Shown one piece after another: positions 1 through 39,349 of a stretch of DNA of 64,000 nucleotides. The number at the start of each line of letters is the position of its first letter. The stretch's first letter is position 1. The notes beneath the pieces are model-generated. The model had not been told where the DNA came from. It saw nothing but the letters and a program-made list of their open reading frames with translations, and searched no databases. A program made the translations under genes and the position numbers. Source of the stretch: Ahaetulla prasina (taxonomy: Eukaryota; Chordata; Lepidosauria; Squamata; Colubridae); the NCBI RefSeq assembly GCF_028640845.1, contig NC_080548.1, forward strand, positions 12,171,814 to 12,235,813, read 5' to 3'.

Positions 1-27403
<27,403 letters not shown>

Positions 27404-27511
27404 GATGGAAATCAGAGGATTCCTCTCTGCCAGAAAACATCAAGAGTCCAGAGTCACCTTGTAGGGGGAGATGGGCAGGGAGACAGGGAGCATAGATATT
27501 AATTAATTACA

Positions 27512-28645
27512 TTTGCATTTGATAAAGTAGACCATAACCTACTACTAGATAAAGTAGAAAAATGTGGGTTAGACAGCATCACCACCAGATGGATTCGTAA
27601 CTGGCTGACCAACCGCACTCAACGTGTAGTCCTCAACGGAGCTACATCCACATGGAGGGAAGTATGCAGTGGAGTACCCCAAGGTTCTGTTTTAGGCCCA
27701 GTACTCTTCAACATCTTCATCAATGACTTGGACGAGGATATAGATGGGGAACTCATCAAATTTGCAGATGACACCAAGCTGGCAGGAATAGCCAACACTC
27801 CAGAAGATAGGCTCAAGATACAGAAAGATCTTGACAGACTAGAACATTTGGCACTATATAACAAAACAAAATTCAACAGTGAAAAAAGTAAGGTTCTACA
27901 TTTAGGCCAAAAAACCCAAAATGCACAGGTACCAGATATGTGGTACCTCGATCAGTAGTAGTAATTGTGAGAGGGATCTTGGAGTCCTAGTAGACAACCA
28001 TTTAGATATGAGCCAGCAGTGTGCAGCAGCTGCTAAAAAAGCCAACACAGTTCTGAGCTGCATAAACAGAGGAATAGAATCAAGATCATGTGAAGTGTTA
28101 ATACCACTTTATAATGCCTTGGTAAGGCCACACTTGGAATATTGCATTCAGTTTTGGTCGCCACGATGTAAAAAAGACGCTGAGACTCTAGAAAGAATGC
28201 AGAGAAGAGCAACAAAGATGATTAGGGGACTGAAGGCTAAAACATATGAAGAACGGTTGCAAGAACTCGGTATGTCTAATTTAATGAAAAGAAGGACTAG
28301 GGGAGACATGATAGCAGTGTTCCAATATCTCAGGGGTTGCCACAAAGAAGAGGGAATTAAACTATTCTCCAAAGCACCTGAGGGTAGAACAAGAAGCAAT
28401 GGGTGGAAACTAATCAAGGAGAGATGCAACTTAGAACTAAGGAGAAATTTCCTGACAGTTAGTACAATTAATAAGTGGAACGACTTGCCTGCAGAAGTTG
28501 TAAATGCTCCAACACTGGAAATTTTTAAGAAAATGTTGGCTAACCATTTGTCTGAAATGGTGTAGGGTTTCCTGCCTGGGCAGGGGGTTGGACTAGAAGA
28601 CCTCCAAGGTCCCTTCTAACTCTGTTGTTGTTGTTGTTGTTATTA
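27512..28645 (+). mobile_element. CR1 LINE, 5'-truncated, RT to 3' end
   Basis: The RT frame carries DKVDHNLLLDKVEKCGLD, GVPQGSVLGPVLFNIFINDL and FADDTKLAG (the catalytic DD box). A frameshift near 27930 leads to the conserved C-terminal frame ([38 protein letters not shown]). The end GGGGTTGGACTAGAAGACCT and a GTT/ATT tail follow. It lies in MYOM3 intron 1. Confidence 0.9.
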
Positions 28646-28761
28646 TTAACATAAATAAATAAATTTGCTCTATAAAACTAAAAAAGAAGGGAAGAGAAGG
28701 AAGAAAAAAAGGACCCTGTAATCCCTTTTATCGGAGTGGAGTTGGGGTGACTGCTTGGAAC

Positions 28762-28961
28762 TGAACATTTACTGGCCGGATGCCCTTCCTGATGCCTATA
28801 TGGAGTTCGCAGCAGATATTTTCTCTTTGCACCCTGATAGAAAAACAGCTCTCATTACCTAGGATTGAACGAAAGCTGTTTCTCTATCACAGCGCAAAGA
28901 GAAAATATCTGCTGCAAACTCCATATGGGCATCAGGAAGGGCATCTGGCCAGTAAATGCTC
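28762..28961. repeat. Foldback repeat with ~89-bp arms
   Basis: 28762-28850 and 28874-28961 are inverted copies with a few mismatches, for example TGGCCGGATGCCCTTCCTGA against its complement near 28937-28956. I do not know the family. Confidence 0.8.
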
Positions 28962-28964
28962 AGG

Positions 28965-29870
28965 TCCATCATTCATCCTGAGATGAATGGAACCAAATTA
29001 AGTGCATTAAATTCTTCAAAGGTTAACCTATACAATACGTTTCTTTCCAACCTTCAAAAAAAAAAAAAAAAGGAAATCCAGTTCAAAATTCCTCTAAGCA
29101 TCAAGGCTTTGCATTCTTTTGATACCTAAGAAAATAATTTTCATTTTCATTTTCAATACCAAGGTCATTTCCTTGGTATTGTCAAACATTTGGGCAGGGG
29201 AAAAGTCTGTTTTTATTCACAAAACATTAGTTTTCTTCATCTCTGAACACAAGTTCCAAATCAGGACAATATTAATAATAATAATAATAAATCTAGACCT
29301 GGGAAAGAAATGGTTAATGAGTGCTTATTTATGGTCATGTCGATGTTGGAAAACTCTCAGAAGCCTGTGTGGGAGGTGTACAAAAATGGGATTAGGTCAG
29401 TTGCTTTCTTAAAGATAGAAAGAGGGAGAGAAACAATGCAGCTCTCCTTGGCCGATGTCCATTTCGTGCTGTTGGCTGCCAAAGACAAGCTACAATACCA
29501 TCCCTCCCCCGCGGATCAGGCTCCATTTAGCCACAGCTGAAATGCTTGGGGGATTCGATGCATGTGGCCTTCCAAAGCACTTCATCCACCCTGCCAAAGA
29601 ATTTTAGGAAGCAGCTCACTATGGCTGGGGACAAATGCAGCATTCAAACATAGTGCAAAGTTAGGTGACCATCTCAGGTGGCAAATGCCAGGGCGGGGGA
29701 AGAGAAGGGCAGCTCCCTGACTCAAGAACCTCCTGGCTGTTGGGAGACAACTGGAGGGGTGGGGTCACATCACTTGCCCTGGTCTCCTAATTCAGCCTGG
29801 TTGTTTGAGAACTAGACAAGGAGGCTGTTCACACCCCCTCCCTTGGACTCTCTCTAGAACTAAGGAGTAA
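28965..29870. other. MYOM3 intron 1 sequence without recognised element
   Basis: It holds a poly(A) run near 29057, an (AAT)n run at 29272-29290 and otherwise unclassified sequence. No exon is supported. Confidence 0.5.
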
Positions 29871-29872
29871 AA

Positions 29873-30412
29873 ACTGGCTGCCTGTGGTCTATCGGGTGCA
29901 CTTCAAGGTATTGGTTACCACCTTTAAAGCGCTCCATGGCTTAGGACCGGGATATCTACGGGACCACCTTCTGCTGCCGTTTGCCTCCCACCGTCCCGTG
30001 CGCTCTCACAGGGAGGGACTCCTCAGGGTGCCGTCGGCCAAGCAATGCCGGCTGGCGACCCCCAGGGGAAGGGCCTTTTCTGTGGGGGCTCCTACCCTCT
30101 GGAACGAACTCCCCCCGGGACTCCATCAACTTCCCGACCTTCGGACCTTCTGCCGTGAACTGAAGACATTTATTTCGTCAAGCAGGACTGGCATAAGATT
30201 TTAGAATTTTAATTCTTGTTATTGGGGTTTTAATTCAATTGGTTTTATTGTTTTATATGTATTTTATATAGGGCCGTATTTGATAGGTTTTTTAATTATT
30301 GTTTTATTATATTTATTATTATGGTTTTATATGACTGTCAACCGCCCTGAGTCCTTCGGGAGAAGGGCGGTATAAAAATCTAATTAAATAAAATAAAATA
30401 AATTAAATAAAT
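29873..30412 (+). mobile_element. L2 LINE 3' end
   Basis: Encodes [39 protein letters not shown] and a stop. A 3' UTR follows ending GCCCTGAGTCCTTCGGGAGA...GGGCGGTATAAAAATC and (AAAT)n. It interrupts a CR1: AGAACTAAGGAG precedes it and the CR1 end TGACAGTTAGAACAATTAAT follows. Confidence 0.85.
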
Positions 30413-30592
30413 AAATTGACAGTTAGAACAATTAATCAGTGGAATGACTTGCCTTCAGAAGTTGTGAGCGCTCCATCACTGGAGGTTTTTAAAGAAGAAA
30501 TTGGACAGCCACTTCTCTGAAAGGGTATAGGTTTGAGCAGGGGGTTGGACTAGAAGACCTCCAAGGTCTCTTTCAACTCTGTTATTATTAAG
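30413..30592 (+). mobile_element. CR1 LINE 3' fragment
   Basis: It runs from the TGACAGTTAGAACAATTAAT segment to GGGGTTGGACTAGAAGACCT and a TTATTATT tail. It is the right part of the CR1 split by the L2. Confidence 0.85.
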
Positions 30593-31038
30593 ATCATACT
30601 AAGTATATTACGGCATGCTATGAAATATTACATGGCACCTATAAAGCTACTGAGCATGCTTGCTAGATCAGAGATGAGTCAAATGATGCTAACCAATCAA
30701 AGAACACATACTAGACTGTACAGTAGTAGGCAAAATTGTGGAAACCTTTGGGGAAAAGTATATTTTTGAGGTTTGATAGCTAATAACACTACTTTTTTGG
30801 GGGGGGGGGAGTTTCAAGATAATCATATTCCACTGCTGGAATGGCCTAGGAATAGCCCAAGGCCTTAACCCAATTGAAAATCTATGGAGCCGCCTAAAGA
30901 AACTTGTTTAGTCAGAAGCAACCCAGCAATAAAACCCAGTTAATAGAAGCAATCATTCATTTATTCTGTTATTCTCTGCACCTCTCCAAAAGAAGTACAT
31001 GTCACAACTCACTGTTTGGGGAAACCCTGCCCTATATG

Positions 31039-31488
31039 CAGGGGTGGGCTTCAAAAATTTTAGCGAGGGGTTCTCTGTGCAGTTGCTGGATGGGCGTGGC
31101 TATGGTGGGCGTGGCCTAGTTGGCCTCCTGCACCACGGTGGGGTGGAGTGGGATGTGTTCTTGCCCTCCCTGTGCTCCCGAGGCTTTTCTCGAGCCCCCA
31201 GGAGAGTGAATATGGCTTCCTCAAGCTCTGGAGGCCCTCCGGAGGCCGGAAATGGGCCCATTTCTGGCCTTCCCGAGCTTCTAGTAGGCCTGTTTTTTCC
31301 CTCCCCGAGCCTCCACACGTGCCCTCCACTTACCTGCATCCAAAATGGGCCGCGTGGGGACTCCTGGGAGGGGCATGCCAGTGTGGGCGTAGCCAACCAG
31401 GAGTGGGATTTGGGGGTTCTCCAAACTGCACAGAATCTTAGCTAGAGGTTCTCCCAAACCCCTACGAACCCCCAGCAGCCCACCATTG
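31039..31488. mobile_element. hAT non-autonomous element
   Basis: It starts CAGGGGTGGGCTTCAAAA and ends CAGCCCACCATTG. Flanks CCTATATG and CTTATATG match at seven of eight. Same subfamily as 7748-8172, inverted. Confidence 0.82.
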
Positions 31489-31849
31489 CCTTATATGTTT
31501 TATTAAAAAGTATAACCTATAGGGCACGGGTTCCTAAACTGTGAAGTGCACAGCAATGTTTAAACCCGCCTTTCCCAAAGTTTCATTGTACTGTTTTCAT
31601 TGTTTGTTTACTCTATGTTCATTGTAGCATTTGGACTTTTATGGAGATGCCTGTACATTAACATTACGCTAAAGGGAGGTGTGAGGGCAAACATTTTAGG
31701 AACCTCTGATACGGAGAAATCCACTCCTTTCAGCCTGTTGGCCTTTTGGTATCTACAATCTTACAACAACAGATTTGAAGGAGACAATATATATATATAT
31801 ATCCAGCTGTTCAACAGACATCAGAAGTTATTTTTTTCTGAACTCTGCC

Positions 31850-32210
31850 ATCTTGGAAATAACACTTTGAGAAGCTGGCAGGAAGAGTAGGAAATTGCGG
31901 TCCAAGGGGACTCTTTCATAGTAGAGCATCTGGATGGGAACGGACGGACATTGGGGTGTGGTTGGTGATGCTGCTGCATCTGTCCGAAACAGAGCCAGAT
32001 GCTGACAGAGCAAGCAGGTAGGAATTGGGACTCAGGCGGGAGGTCTTCTGGACCAGGGGTCTCCAACCTTGGCAACTTTGAGCCTGGAGGACTTCAACTC
32101 CCAGAATCCCCCAGCCAGCAAAGCTGGCTGGGGAATTCTGGGAGTTGAAGTCCTCCAGCCTTAAAGTTGCTAAGATTGGAGACCCCTTGTTCTGGACCAT
32201 GCACAGCAGT
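31850..32210. repeat. Second copy of the unclassified repeat carrying a hAT MITE
   Basis: It is homologous to 18279-18640 across both flank and MITE (32054-32189). The same 8-bp TTCTGGAC duplication lies at 32046-32053 and 32190-32197. Confidence 0.8.
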
Positions 32211-32232
32211 CAGCGTCCCTAAAACGTGATAG

Positions 32233-32475
32233 CTCAGGCTGTTAAGAAGCCTGTTATTAGAACACACAGCCTGCAATTACTGCAGGTTCAAGCCCGGCCC
32301 AAGGTTGACTCAGCCTTCCATCCTTTATAAGGTAGGTAAAATGAGGACCCAGATTGTTGGGGGGGGCCAATAAGTTGACTTTGTAAAAAATATACAAATA
32401 GAATGAGACTATTGCCTTATACACTGTAAGCCGCCCTGAGTCTTCGGAGAAGGGCGGGATATAAATGTAAACAAC
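32233..32475 (+). mobile_element. tRNA-derived SINE with L2-type tail
   Basis: It has the GCCTGCAATTACTGCAGGTT body, CAAGGTTGACTCAGCCTTCC and end GCCGCCCTGAGTCTTCGGAG...GGGATATAAATG. Confidence 0.82.
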
Positions 32476-32689
32476 AAAAAAACAACAACAGCACAATCTT
32501 GGCTTTTGCCTCAGTAGCAAAATATTTTGGACCACCGCATGGGCAGCCAGATCTTCAGAAAGCCAGGACTAGAAATAGGAAAAACATCTTGAAAATAGAT
32601 ATCTGGTTGAGTAGAAGGAAGGAATCTGATCAAATATGTAAACTTTTTTTAAAATTTTTTTTGAAAGGTCTCTTTTAATATCGTGTTGG

Positions 32690-32995
32690 TATCAGTGGTG
32701 GTATTCAGCCGGTTCAGGCCAGTTCGGGCAAATGGGTAGTTAAATTGCTGGCTGGCCCTGCCCCTCCCTTCCCCGCCCCTTCCAGGATGTGCCCCCCCCT
32801 TTGCTCCCAGGAGGCTGCAGGGAGACCTCCTAGGCCCAAAACTGGGCACAGGGGGGCGTGTCCCCCCCACGGCCCATTTTGGGTACAGGAGCCAAGTGCT
32901 GCCAGCCACGTCCCTTAGCCACGCCCACCCACCCGGTCATTAAGGCAGAGAACTGGTTGTTAAATTATTTGAATCCCATCAGTGGTACATATGCT
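32690..32995. mobile_element. hAT-like element (CAGTGGTGG family)
   Basis: It has the left end CAGTGGTGGTATTCAGCCGG and right end TTGAATCCCATCAGTGG. The interior is GC-rich. TSD not resolved. Confidence 0.6.
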
Positions 32996-33397
32996 GTATC
33001 CAAATGTCTGTTTTTTTTCCTCTTTCTGCAACTAGTTAGTAAAAGATATAAATCAAGATATGAATCAATGTTCTCTGAATCCTACCAATCTGATTCAGGT
33101 TCATGTGTAAAAATCTTTGGCTTCATAGGGGATGAGGGATTTTGCTTCGCTACCTGTCAAGAAACCTTGGCTGGATCCACATATTATGCAAAGCCATCAA
33201 GCACTTTCTTTGGCTTCACTTTGGCATGTTGTGTGGATCCAGCTAATGCAGTAAATAAATCAGCATTTCTGGTTTATCCAGAACATGTAAACTGAATCAA
33301 AGATGACTTTCTTAAGAAAATGACAGCTTGATGCAATGCATGAACTGGATCATAGTGGAATTATTCTCTCTTTTTCTCTTTAATTGATTTGCTACAA

Positions 33398-33550
33398 ACC
33401 TGGCTAGGTGGCTCAGTGGCTAAGACACTGAGCTTGTCAATCAGAAAAATTAGCAGTTTGGCAGTTTGAATATCTAGTATAGGTCTCCTGCGTGAGCGGG
33501 GGGTTGGACTAGATGACCTCCAAGGTCCCTTCCAACTCTGTTACTGTAAG
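33398..33550 (+). mobile_element. tRNA-derived SINE with CR1-type tail
   Basis: The GGTGGCTCAGTGGCTAAGAC head and a B-box-like TTTGAATATCTAGTA pass directly into the CR1 3' end GGGGTTGGACTAGATGACCT. Confidence 0.75.
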
Positions 33551-33559
33551 AACAGTAAT

Positions 33560-34125
33560 GAAAGAGGTGGTATGAAAACATAGGATAATTATGACGAACC
33601 GTACAGTCTGGTCCCTGAACAAGATTTTGAGAAAAGGCAAGGAAAGAGAGAATGTGATAACACTGATAATTTCAAAAATCTATTAAAAACCCTTCCCTAT
33701 ATTTATATATTCCTTATATTTAAGGAGATCCTTGTTTCAAATTGGTTTTCTGGCATGCCTCATACTGAACCTGAAAACATTTTTTAAATTTTAATCAGAA
33801 CACATCAGGCTAAGACTTTTAATAAACTGTTTACGCCTGAACACAACTGACAGGTTTTAAAATAGCCCATGTGTTACAGTGAAGTAACAAAAAAAAAAAT
33901 ACTCAGAACACATGTCTCTATCACTCTTACATTGGTGAAGCTCAGGACAAGAAGACCAGCTTCAGGAATCCAGCAGACAGATGAACAACTGTTTTCTTAA
34001 ATTCAAAATTCAAAGTGTTTTTGACAGGTTGAGGAAGAACTAAGGAAAGAGAACTATTGCTAAGTGGACTGAGGAAGTCAGGCTGGATGAAGCAATAAAC
34101 ATCTGTATCAAGGAAGCTTGTCTAG
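33560..34125. other. MYOM3 intron 1 sequence without recognised element
   Basis: AT-rich intron DNA; no repeat consensus or coding signal recognised. Confidence 0.5.
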
Positions 34126-34130
34126 ACTAG

Positions 34131-34710
34131 TGTTGTGGTCCACCAGCAGCCTGGGGACCTGGCAGCAGAGTTGGACAGTGAGGAGGCTGGGTTGGACAAT
34201 GGGCCAATCCTGGAGTCAGGGGAAGGCCCAGATGAGGGCTCTACATCGGAGGCAGAGATGGGGCCACCAACTCCGGAGCCTCCAGAGATGGACAGAAGAG
34301 AGGCGGAGGAATAGGAGGACCCTGTTCCTAGTGCACGCATGAGAAGAGCTGCCAGAAGGCAAAAGCAGCTGATGCAAACGGGACGACTCGGGAGTAGGGC
34401 CAGAAGATTATTGGCCACTCCCATAAGGCTTAAAAGAGCAGCAATGAGCCGTTGGGTTCTTTGTAGAAAAGCAACGTTGATTCCATTGCTTCTTGTCAGT
34501 GTCTCTTGAACTTTGTGGGGGCTTTGCCAAGAAAAGCCTTTGGCAGGTTGCCAAAGACAACAAAGGTTGGTGATAAGGCCAAAGAACGGTTTATGAAGGA
34601 TTTGTTTTGGACTAAGCTGAGAATGAATTAATTCTCAGCTGTTTTAATAAAATATGTTTGTTCAGTACTAACTGTGTTTCGTAATCACTACTTGGGCCTC
34701 AGTCACAACA
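34131..34710 (+). mobile_element. Solo LTR (580 bp), exact 5-bp TSD ACTAG
   Basis: It begins TGTTGTGGTC and ends CAGTCACAACA with inverted TG...CA termini. Exact ACTAG flanks it (34126-34130, 34711-34715). A TTAAAAG box lies near 34429 and AATAAAAT near 34648. No internal region remains. The short ORFs are not coding. Confidence 0.9.
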
Positions 34711-35327
34711 ACTAGGAGCTTCGGAAACAGGTGGACACATGGACATCTCAGGAACATTTGGGTTAGGTGACTGCACTGCCCTCTGCTTGGTGAAGATGGT
34801 TTGCCAATTTCAGTTAACATGGAACGGAACAACCATGATACAGTTTGCACAACTGGAGATACCTCACGCTTATTCTCATGCAGGTTGCCCAATGACTTCT
34901 AAAACTATCTCAAGGTATGGATGTGTTGACCTCAGGATCAAAATGACTTTGGATGATCAGATTTTGTTGGTAGACCCTGGCATATCCATTGAAACTGTGA
35001 ACATGATTTTATTTGTGGTACAACTAATGAATAATGGCTGAGTTTCAACTACCCAAGTAAGATGTTCTTGATGTGGCTAGCGTCACTGGTGAGCCTTTTG
35101 CCGTTAGACCTATATCAGAATACATTTTTCCGCTGAGCTTAATGTGTTTGCTTCTAATTAAAGTACAAGATTTGATCATTTTTTTTAAAAGCTTTGTTGG
35201 CTGCATGATTATCGTATTGTGGCAAAGTGTTTTATGACAATTAGATGAAGAGCAATATGCAAATAAATACTATTAATGATGTTGCTGTTCTCAGGATCTG
35301 CAAGAGGAAGGCTGTAATGGATCCGAG

Positions 35328-35477
35328 CAGTGGCGGGTTGCCCCCGGTTCGGACCAGTTCTATTGAACCGGTAGTAAAACTGGCGGGAGGCTCTGCCCAC
35401 TGATCCAAATGTCATCAAAAGTGATCTGCGCGGGCACGATGCGAACCAGTAGTAAAGATAAGTAGAACCCACCCCTG
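35328..35477. mobile_element. hAT element (ACCGGTTC family), exact 8-bp TSD
   Basis: It starts CAGTGGCGGGTTGC and ends GTAGAACCCACCCCTG, flanked by GATCCGAG (35320-35327, 35478-35485). Confidence 0.88.
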
Positions 35478-35575
35478 GATCCGAGGGCATGTAAGAAGAG
35501 TTTTCCCTTTGCAAAATGCCATGAATGAGATGTCCTTGAACTTCCTGTTCTAAAATCCTTTACACTTTTTATTTA

Positions 35576-35976
35576 CCGTATATACTCGAGTATAAGCCGA
35601 GTTTTTCAGCACGTTTTTTGTGCTGAAAAACGTCCCCTCGGCTTATACTCGGGTCTATACGGCTTATACTCGAGTTTTTTTTTTTTTTAAGCCCCTCGGC
35701 TTATACTCGAGTATATACGGCTTATACTCGAGTTTTTTTCTTTTCTTTTTTTCACATTTTACCGGACGGCGCGGGGAAGCCCTGCCGGTGCAGTGAGAGG
35801 GCGGGGCGGGGGAGCCGCCAGCCTTCTCAGCTGAGGGAGGGAGGGTTTCCCCAACCGGTAGGTGCCTCATTTCCCTCCCTCGGCTTATACTCGAGTCCCC
35901 AGTTTACCCCAGTTTTTGGGGTAAAATTGGGGACCTCGGCTTATACTCGGATCGGCTTATATTCGAGTATATACGG
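35576..35976. mobile_element. Non-autonomous DNA transposon with CCGTATATACTCGAG termini, TA TSD
   Basis: The termini CCGTATATACTCGAGTATAA and TATATTCGAGTATATACGG are inverted and flanked by TA. The end motif is repeated internally several times. TA targeting points to Tc1/mariner type. Confidence 0.78.
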
Positions 35977-35984
35977 TATTTATT

Positions 35985-36590
35985 TATTTATTTATTGTTT
36001 ATATTTCTATACCGCCCTATCTCCCAAAGGACTCAGGGCGGTTTACAGGCATTTAAAAGCAATAAATACAATTCTAAAAACAATTAAAAAACTTATTCGA
36101 AAGCCTAATAATTAAAAAATATAAAAAATTAAAACCCAAGTTAAAACCCACAAACTAAAAACTAACTCAGTCCTGCGCAGTTAAATAGGTATGTTTTAAG
36201 CTCGCGGCGGAAGGTCCGAAGGTCCGGAAGCTGACGAAGTCCTGGGGGCAGTTCATTCCAGAGGGTGGGAGCCCCCACAGAGAAGGCCCTTCCCCTGGGC
36301 GTCGCCAGACGACATTGCCTCGCTGACGGCACCCTGAGGAGTCCCTCTCTGTGAGAGCGCACGGGTCGGTGAGAGGTATTCGGTAGCAGTAGGCGGTCCC
36401 ATAGATAACCCGGCCCTATGCCATGGAGCGCTTTAAAGGTGGTCACCAAAACCTTGAAGCGCACCCGGAAGGCCACAGGTAGCCAGTGCAGTCTGCGCAG
36501 GATGGGTGTTATACGGGAGCCACGAGGGGCTCCCTCTATCACCCGCGCAGCCGCATTCTGGACTAACTGCAGCCTCCGGATGCCCTTTTC
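35985..36590 (-). mobile_element. L2 LINE 3' end
   Basis: Minus-strand copy of the 29873 element, from the TACCGCCCTATCTCCCAAAG 3' end through the [20 protein letters not shown] frame to [20 protein letters not shown] residues. Its 5' edge runs into the hAT element at 36596. Confidence 0.88.
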
Positions 36591-36595
36591 CACAG

Positions 36596-37060
36596 CAGGG
36601 GTGTCAAACTCAAGGCCCGTGGGCCAAATCCAGCCCACAGGGTGCTTAGATCTGGCCTGTGGGCCCACCCTGTAAACAGCAAAGGATCAGCCCGCAGTGC
36701 CTCTGCCAGTAAAAACGGAATTCGGGAGGGCCACATGCAGGCCTCCTGAGTTCCGTTTCCAGCCACAACGGCCTCCTGCAGCCCTCTGCAAGTGAAAACG
36801 GAGCTGGGGAGGGCCACACGCAGGCCTCCTGGGGTCCGTTTCCAGCCACGATGACCTCCTGCAGCCCTCTGCCAGTGAAAACGGAGCTCGGGAGAGCCCC
36901 AGGCGCAATTTTCACCAGCAGAGGGCTGCAGGAGGCCATTGTGGCCGGAAATGGAACCTCGAATGAGTGACGTCGAGCTGGCCACGCCCCCACCCCCCCT
37001 CTCTTACGGTCAAACACAACCCTGATGCGGCCCTCAATGAAATCAAGTTTGACACCCCTG
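36596..37060. mobile_element. hAT non-autonomous element, first tandem copy
   Basis: It starts CAGGGGTGTCAAACTCAAGG and ends AAGTTTGACACCCCTG. Flanks TTCCACAG and TTCCACAT match at seven of eight. Confidence 0.87.
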
Positions 37061-37355
37061 TTCCACATCAATCTTATCTGTGTCAGGTAGCCCGGATGTA
37101 GCTCACTTAAGATCTTTTTGCTGCAAAAGTGATGTAATTCTTTTCATCGGTGCAAAACAGAAAAAGGAAAAGCAATGGGTTTGGCCTTGAATGACGCCCT
37201 GCCTGTCTCTCTGCCTGCCTGAACTGATGCTTGCCAAAGCTGAGAAAAGGTTCTGCGCAGGATGGGTGTTATACGGGAGCCACGAGGGGCTCCCTCTATC
37301 ACCCGCGCAGCCGCATTCTGGACTAACTGCAGCCTCCGGATGCCCTTTTCCACAG

Positions 37356-37819
37356 CAGGGGTGTCAAACTCAAGGCCCGTGGGCCAAATCCAGCCCACAG
37401 GGTGCTTAGATCTGGCCTGTGGGCCCACCCTGTAAACAGCAAAGGATCAGCCCGCAGTGCCTCTGCCAGTAAAAACGGAATTCGGGAGGGCCACATGCAG
37501 GCCTCCTGAGTTCCGTTTCCAGCCACAACGGCCTCCTGCAGCCCTCTGCAAGTGAAAACGAGCTGGGGAGGGCCACACGCAGGCCTCCTGGGGTCCGTTT
37601 CCAGCCACGATGACCTCCTGCAGCCCTCTGCCAGTGAAAACGGAGCTCGGGAGAGCCCCAGGCGCAATTTTCACCAGCAGAGGGCTGCAGGAGGCCATTG
37701 TGGCCGGAAATGGAACCTCGAATGAGTGACGTCGAGCTGGCCACGCCCCCACCCCCCCTCTCTTACGGTCAAACACAACCCTGATGCGGCCCTCAATGAA
37801 ATCAAGTTTGACACCCCTG
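37356..37819. mobile_element. hAT non-autonomous element, second tandem copy
   Basis: Copy of 36596-37060 carried by the tandem duplication; it lacks one G. It is not an independent insertion. Confidence 0.88.
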
Positions 37820-38024
37820 TTCCACATCAATCTTATCTGTGTCAGGTAGCCCGGATGTAGCTCACTTAAGATCTTTTTGCTGCAAAAGTGATGTAATTCT
37901 TTTCATCGGTGCAAAACAGAAAAAGGAAAAGCAATGGGTTTGGCCTTGAATGACGCCCTGCCTGTCTCTCTGCCTGCCTGAACTGATGCTTGCCAAAGCT
38001 GAGAAAAGGTTCTGCGCAGGATGC

Positions 38025-38695
38025 TTGGCAGGTACAAACACATATTCTGAACAGGTGGCTGATTTGAATAGGTGGAAGACAGATTCTCCAGGATTTTGCA
38101 AACACGATTGAACCAGAAAGGTTCAAATTGGCACTGATGGTTGTGCTTGCCCTAATTTTATAGGTAGGGTTCCTCTGATGCAAATCAACCCATTCCAAAC
38201 TCAAAACATCTCAACATTGAAAGCATTTGCAATGCAAAAACAGGCACCCTTCTTGATGATCTACACAGTACCATTTCTTGGGACATGTTTTATGTTTGCA
38301 AGTCACTAATTATATATACAGTATAAATAAACATATATTTGGCAGATTCTTATCAGGACAATGGTAGCAATTTTATACCAAAGATTTCTGTAGATCAGTT
38401 GCTGTAGAAATACCCTTTTTCTCTCTCATACAAGATTAGCTCAATAAAGCTAAACTATGGGGAAATTTAGGACAGCTAAGAGGAATTTAATCTGTGGAAT
38501 TCACCTCCACAAGATGTAACAGGGGCCACACAGCTTGGATGACTTTACAGTAAAGACACATTTATGGAGGAGAGGATTATCAGTAGCTGCTTTACACAGT
38601 TCTACCTCCTAAGAGGTGTAAACACAAAATAGGAGGAAGCCATGACCTGCTTATTGTCTTTTTTCAGATTTGGGGAAGTGGGTAATACAATATTG
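38025..38695. other. MYOM3 intron 1 sequence without recognised element
   Basis: No repeat family or exon recognised. Confidence 0.5.
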
Positions 38696-38701
38696 ATTTA
38701 T

Positions 38702-39318
38702 ACTGGCAGCCTTTGACTTACAACCGCAATTGGAACTAAATTTCCTATCTTAAGTCATTACAGTCAGAAGTCAAGGCACCTGTATGACCGAACCTAATTT
38801 TACAACATGTATGTAGCGGTTGTTAAATGAATCACCATGGTCATTATGAAAATGCCGCAGTCATAAGTTCAAATCCGCTCTTTTGAATGGGTGCATTTTG
38901 CCAGAAACCGGGAAAAAAATGCCAGAAAATGGCAAAAATCATCAGTCATGTGACTTTGGGAGGCTGCCATCAGTCCTAAATACAATCTAAGTCAGGGATG
39001 TCCAAACTTGGCCCCTTGAAGACTGGTGGACTTCAACTCCCAGAATTCCCCAGCCAGCAACTTGCTCATATTTATAGCTCATGCTGGTTAGGGAATTCTG
39101 GGAGTTGAAGTCCACTACTCTTCAAGGGACCAAGTTTGGACACCCCTGATCTAAGTGCTTGGCATCCAAAATGCAATCACAATGACTGGTGTGTGTGTGT
39201 GTGTGTGTTTACTGACATTTTACGATGGCCAAATGCTTTGTGGGCCGTAAAGCAGCTGTTCTGGTGTGTCATAATTTCAAATGGTTGTTAAGCGATAATT
39301 GTAAGTTGAGGAATACAA
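38702..39318. mobile_element. Tigger-like element split by a hAT MITE
   Basis: CAGCCTTTGACTTACAACCG begins and ATTGTAAGTTGAGGAATACA ends the element. The MITE at 38993-39148 sits inside it. A (GT)n run lies at 39189-39208. Confidence 0.7.
38993..39148. mobile_element. Palindromic hAT MITE, exact 8-bp TSD
   Basis: It starts CAGGGATGTCCAAACTTGG and ends with its complement. ATCTAAGT is exact at 38985-38992 and 39149-39156. Confidence 0.9.
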
Positions 39319-39349
39319 TTGCCTTTATCTGACCTTTATGGATTAAAAC

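Larger units (their letters stand above)
36501..38019. repeat. Near-perfect 760-bp tandem duplication
   Basis: 36501-37260 and 37261-38019 are the same sequence. The only difference I find is one missing G in the second copy near 37560. The unit contains the L2 edge, a whole hAT element and about 200 bp of other intron DNA. TCTGCGCAGGATG occurs at the start, junction and end, so the duplication has 13-bp homology at its breakpoints. Confidence 0.93.

Noticed and set aside
34118..34424. ORFs inside the LTR at 34131-34710
   Set aside because: They overlap on both strands within a solo LTR, have no known domain and include the LTR control region.
34739..35041. 100-codon plus-strand ORF right of the solo LTR
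   Set aside because: No recognisable domain, splice signals or homologue; treated as chance.
36563..37830. Several 100-140 codon minus-strand ORFs with repeated FTGRGLQEA-like motifs
   Set aside because: They are the internal short repeats of a hAT element, doubled by the tandem duplication, open because of base composition.
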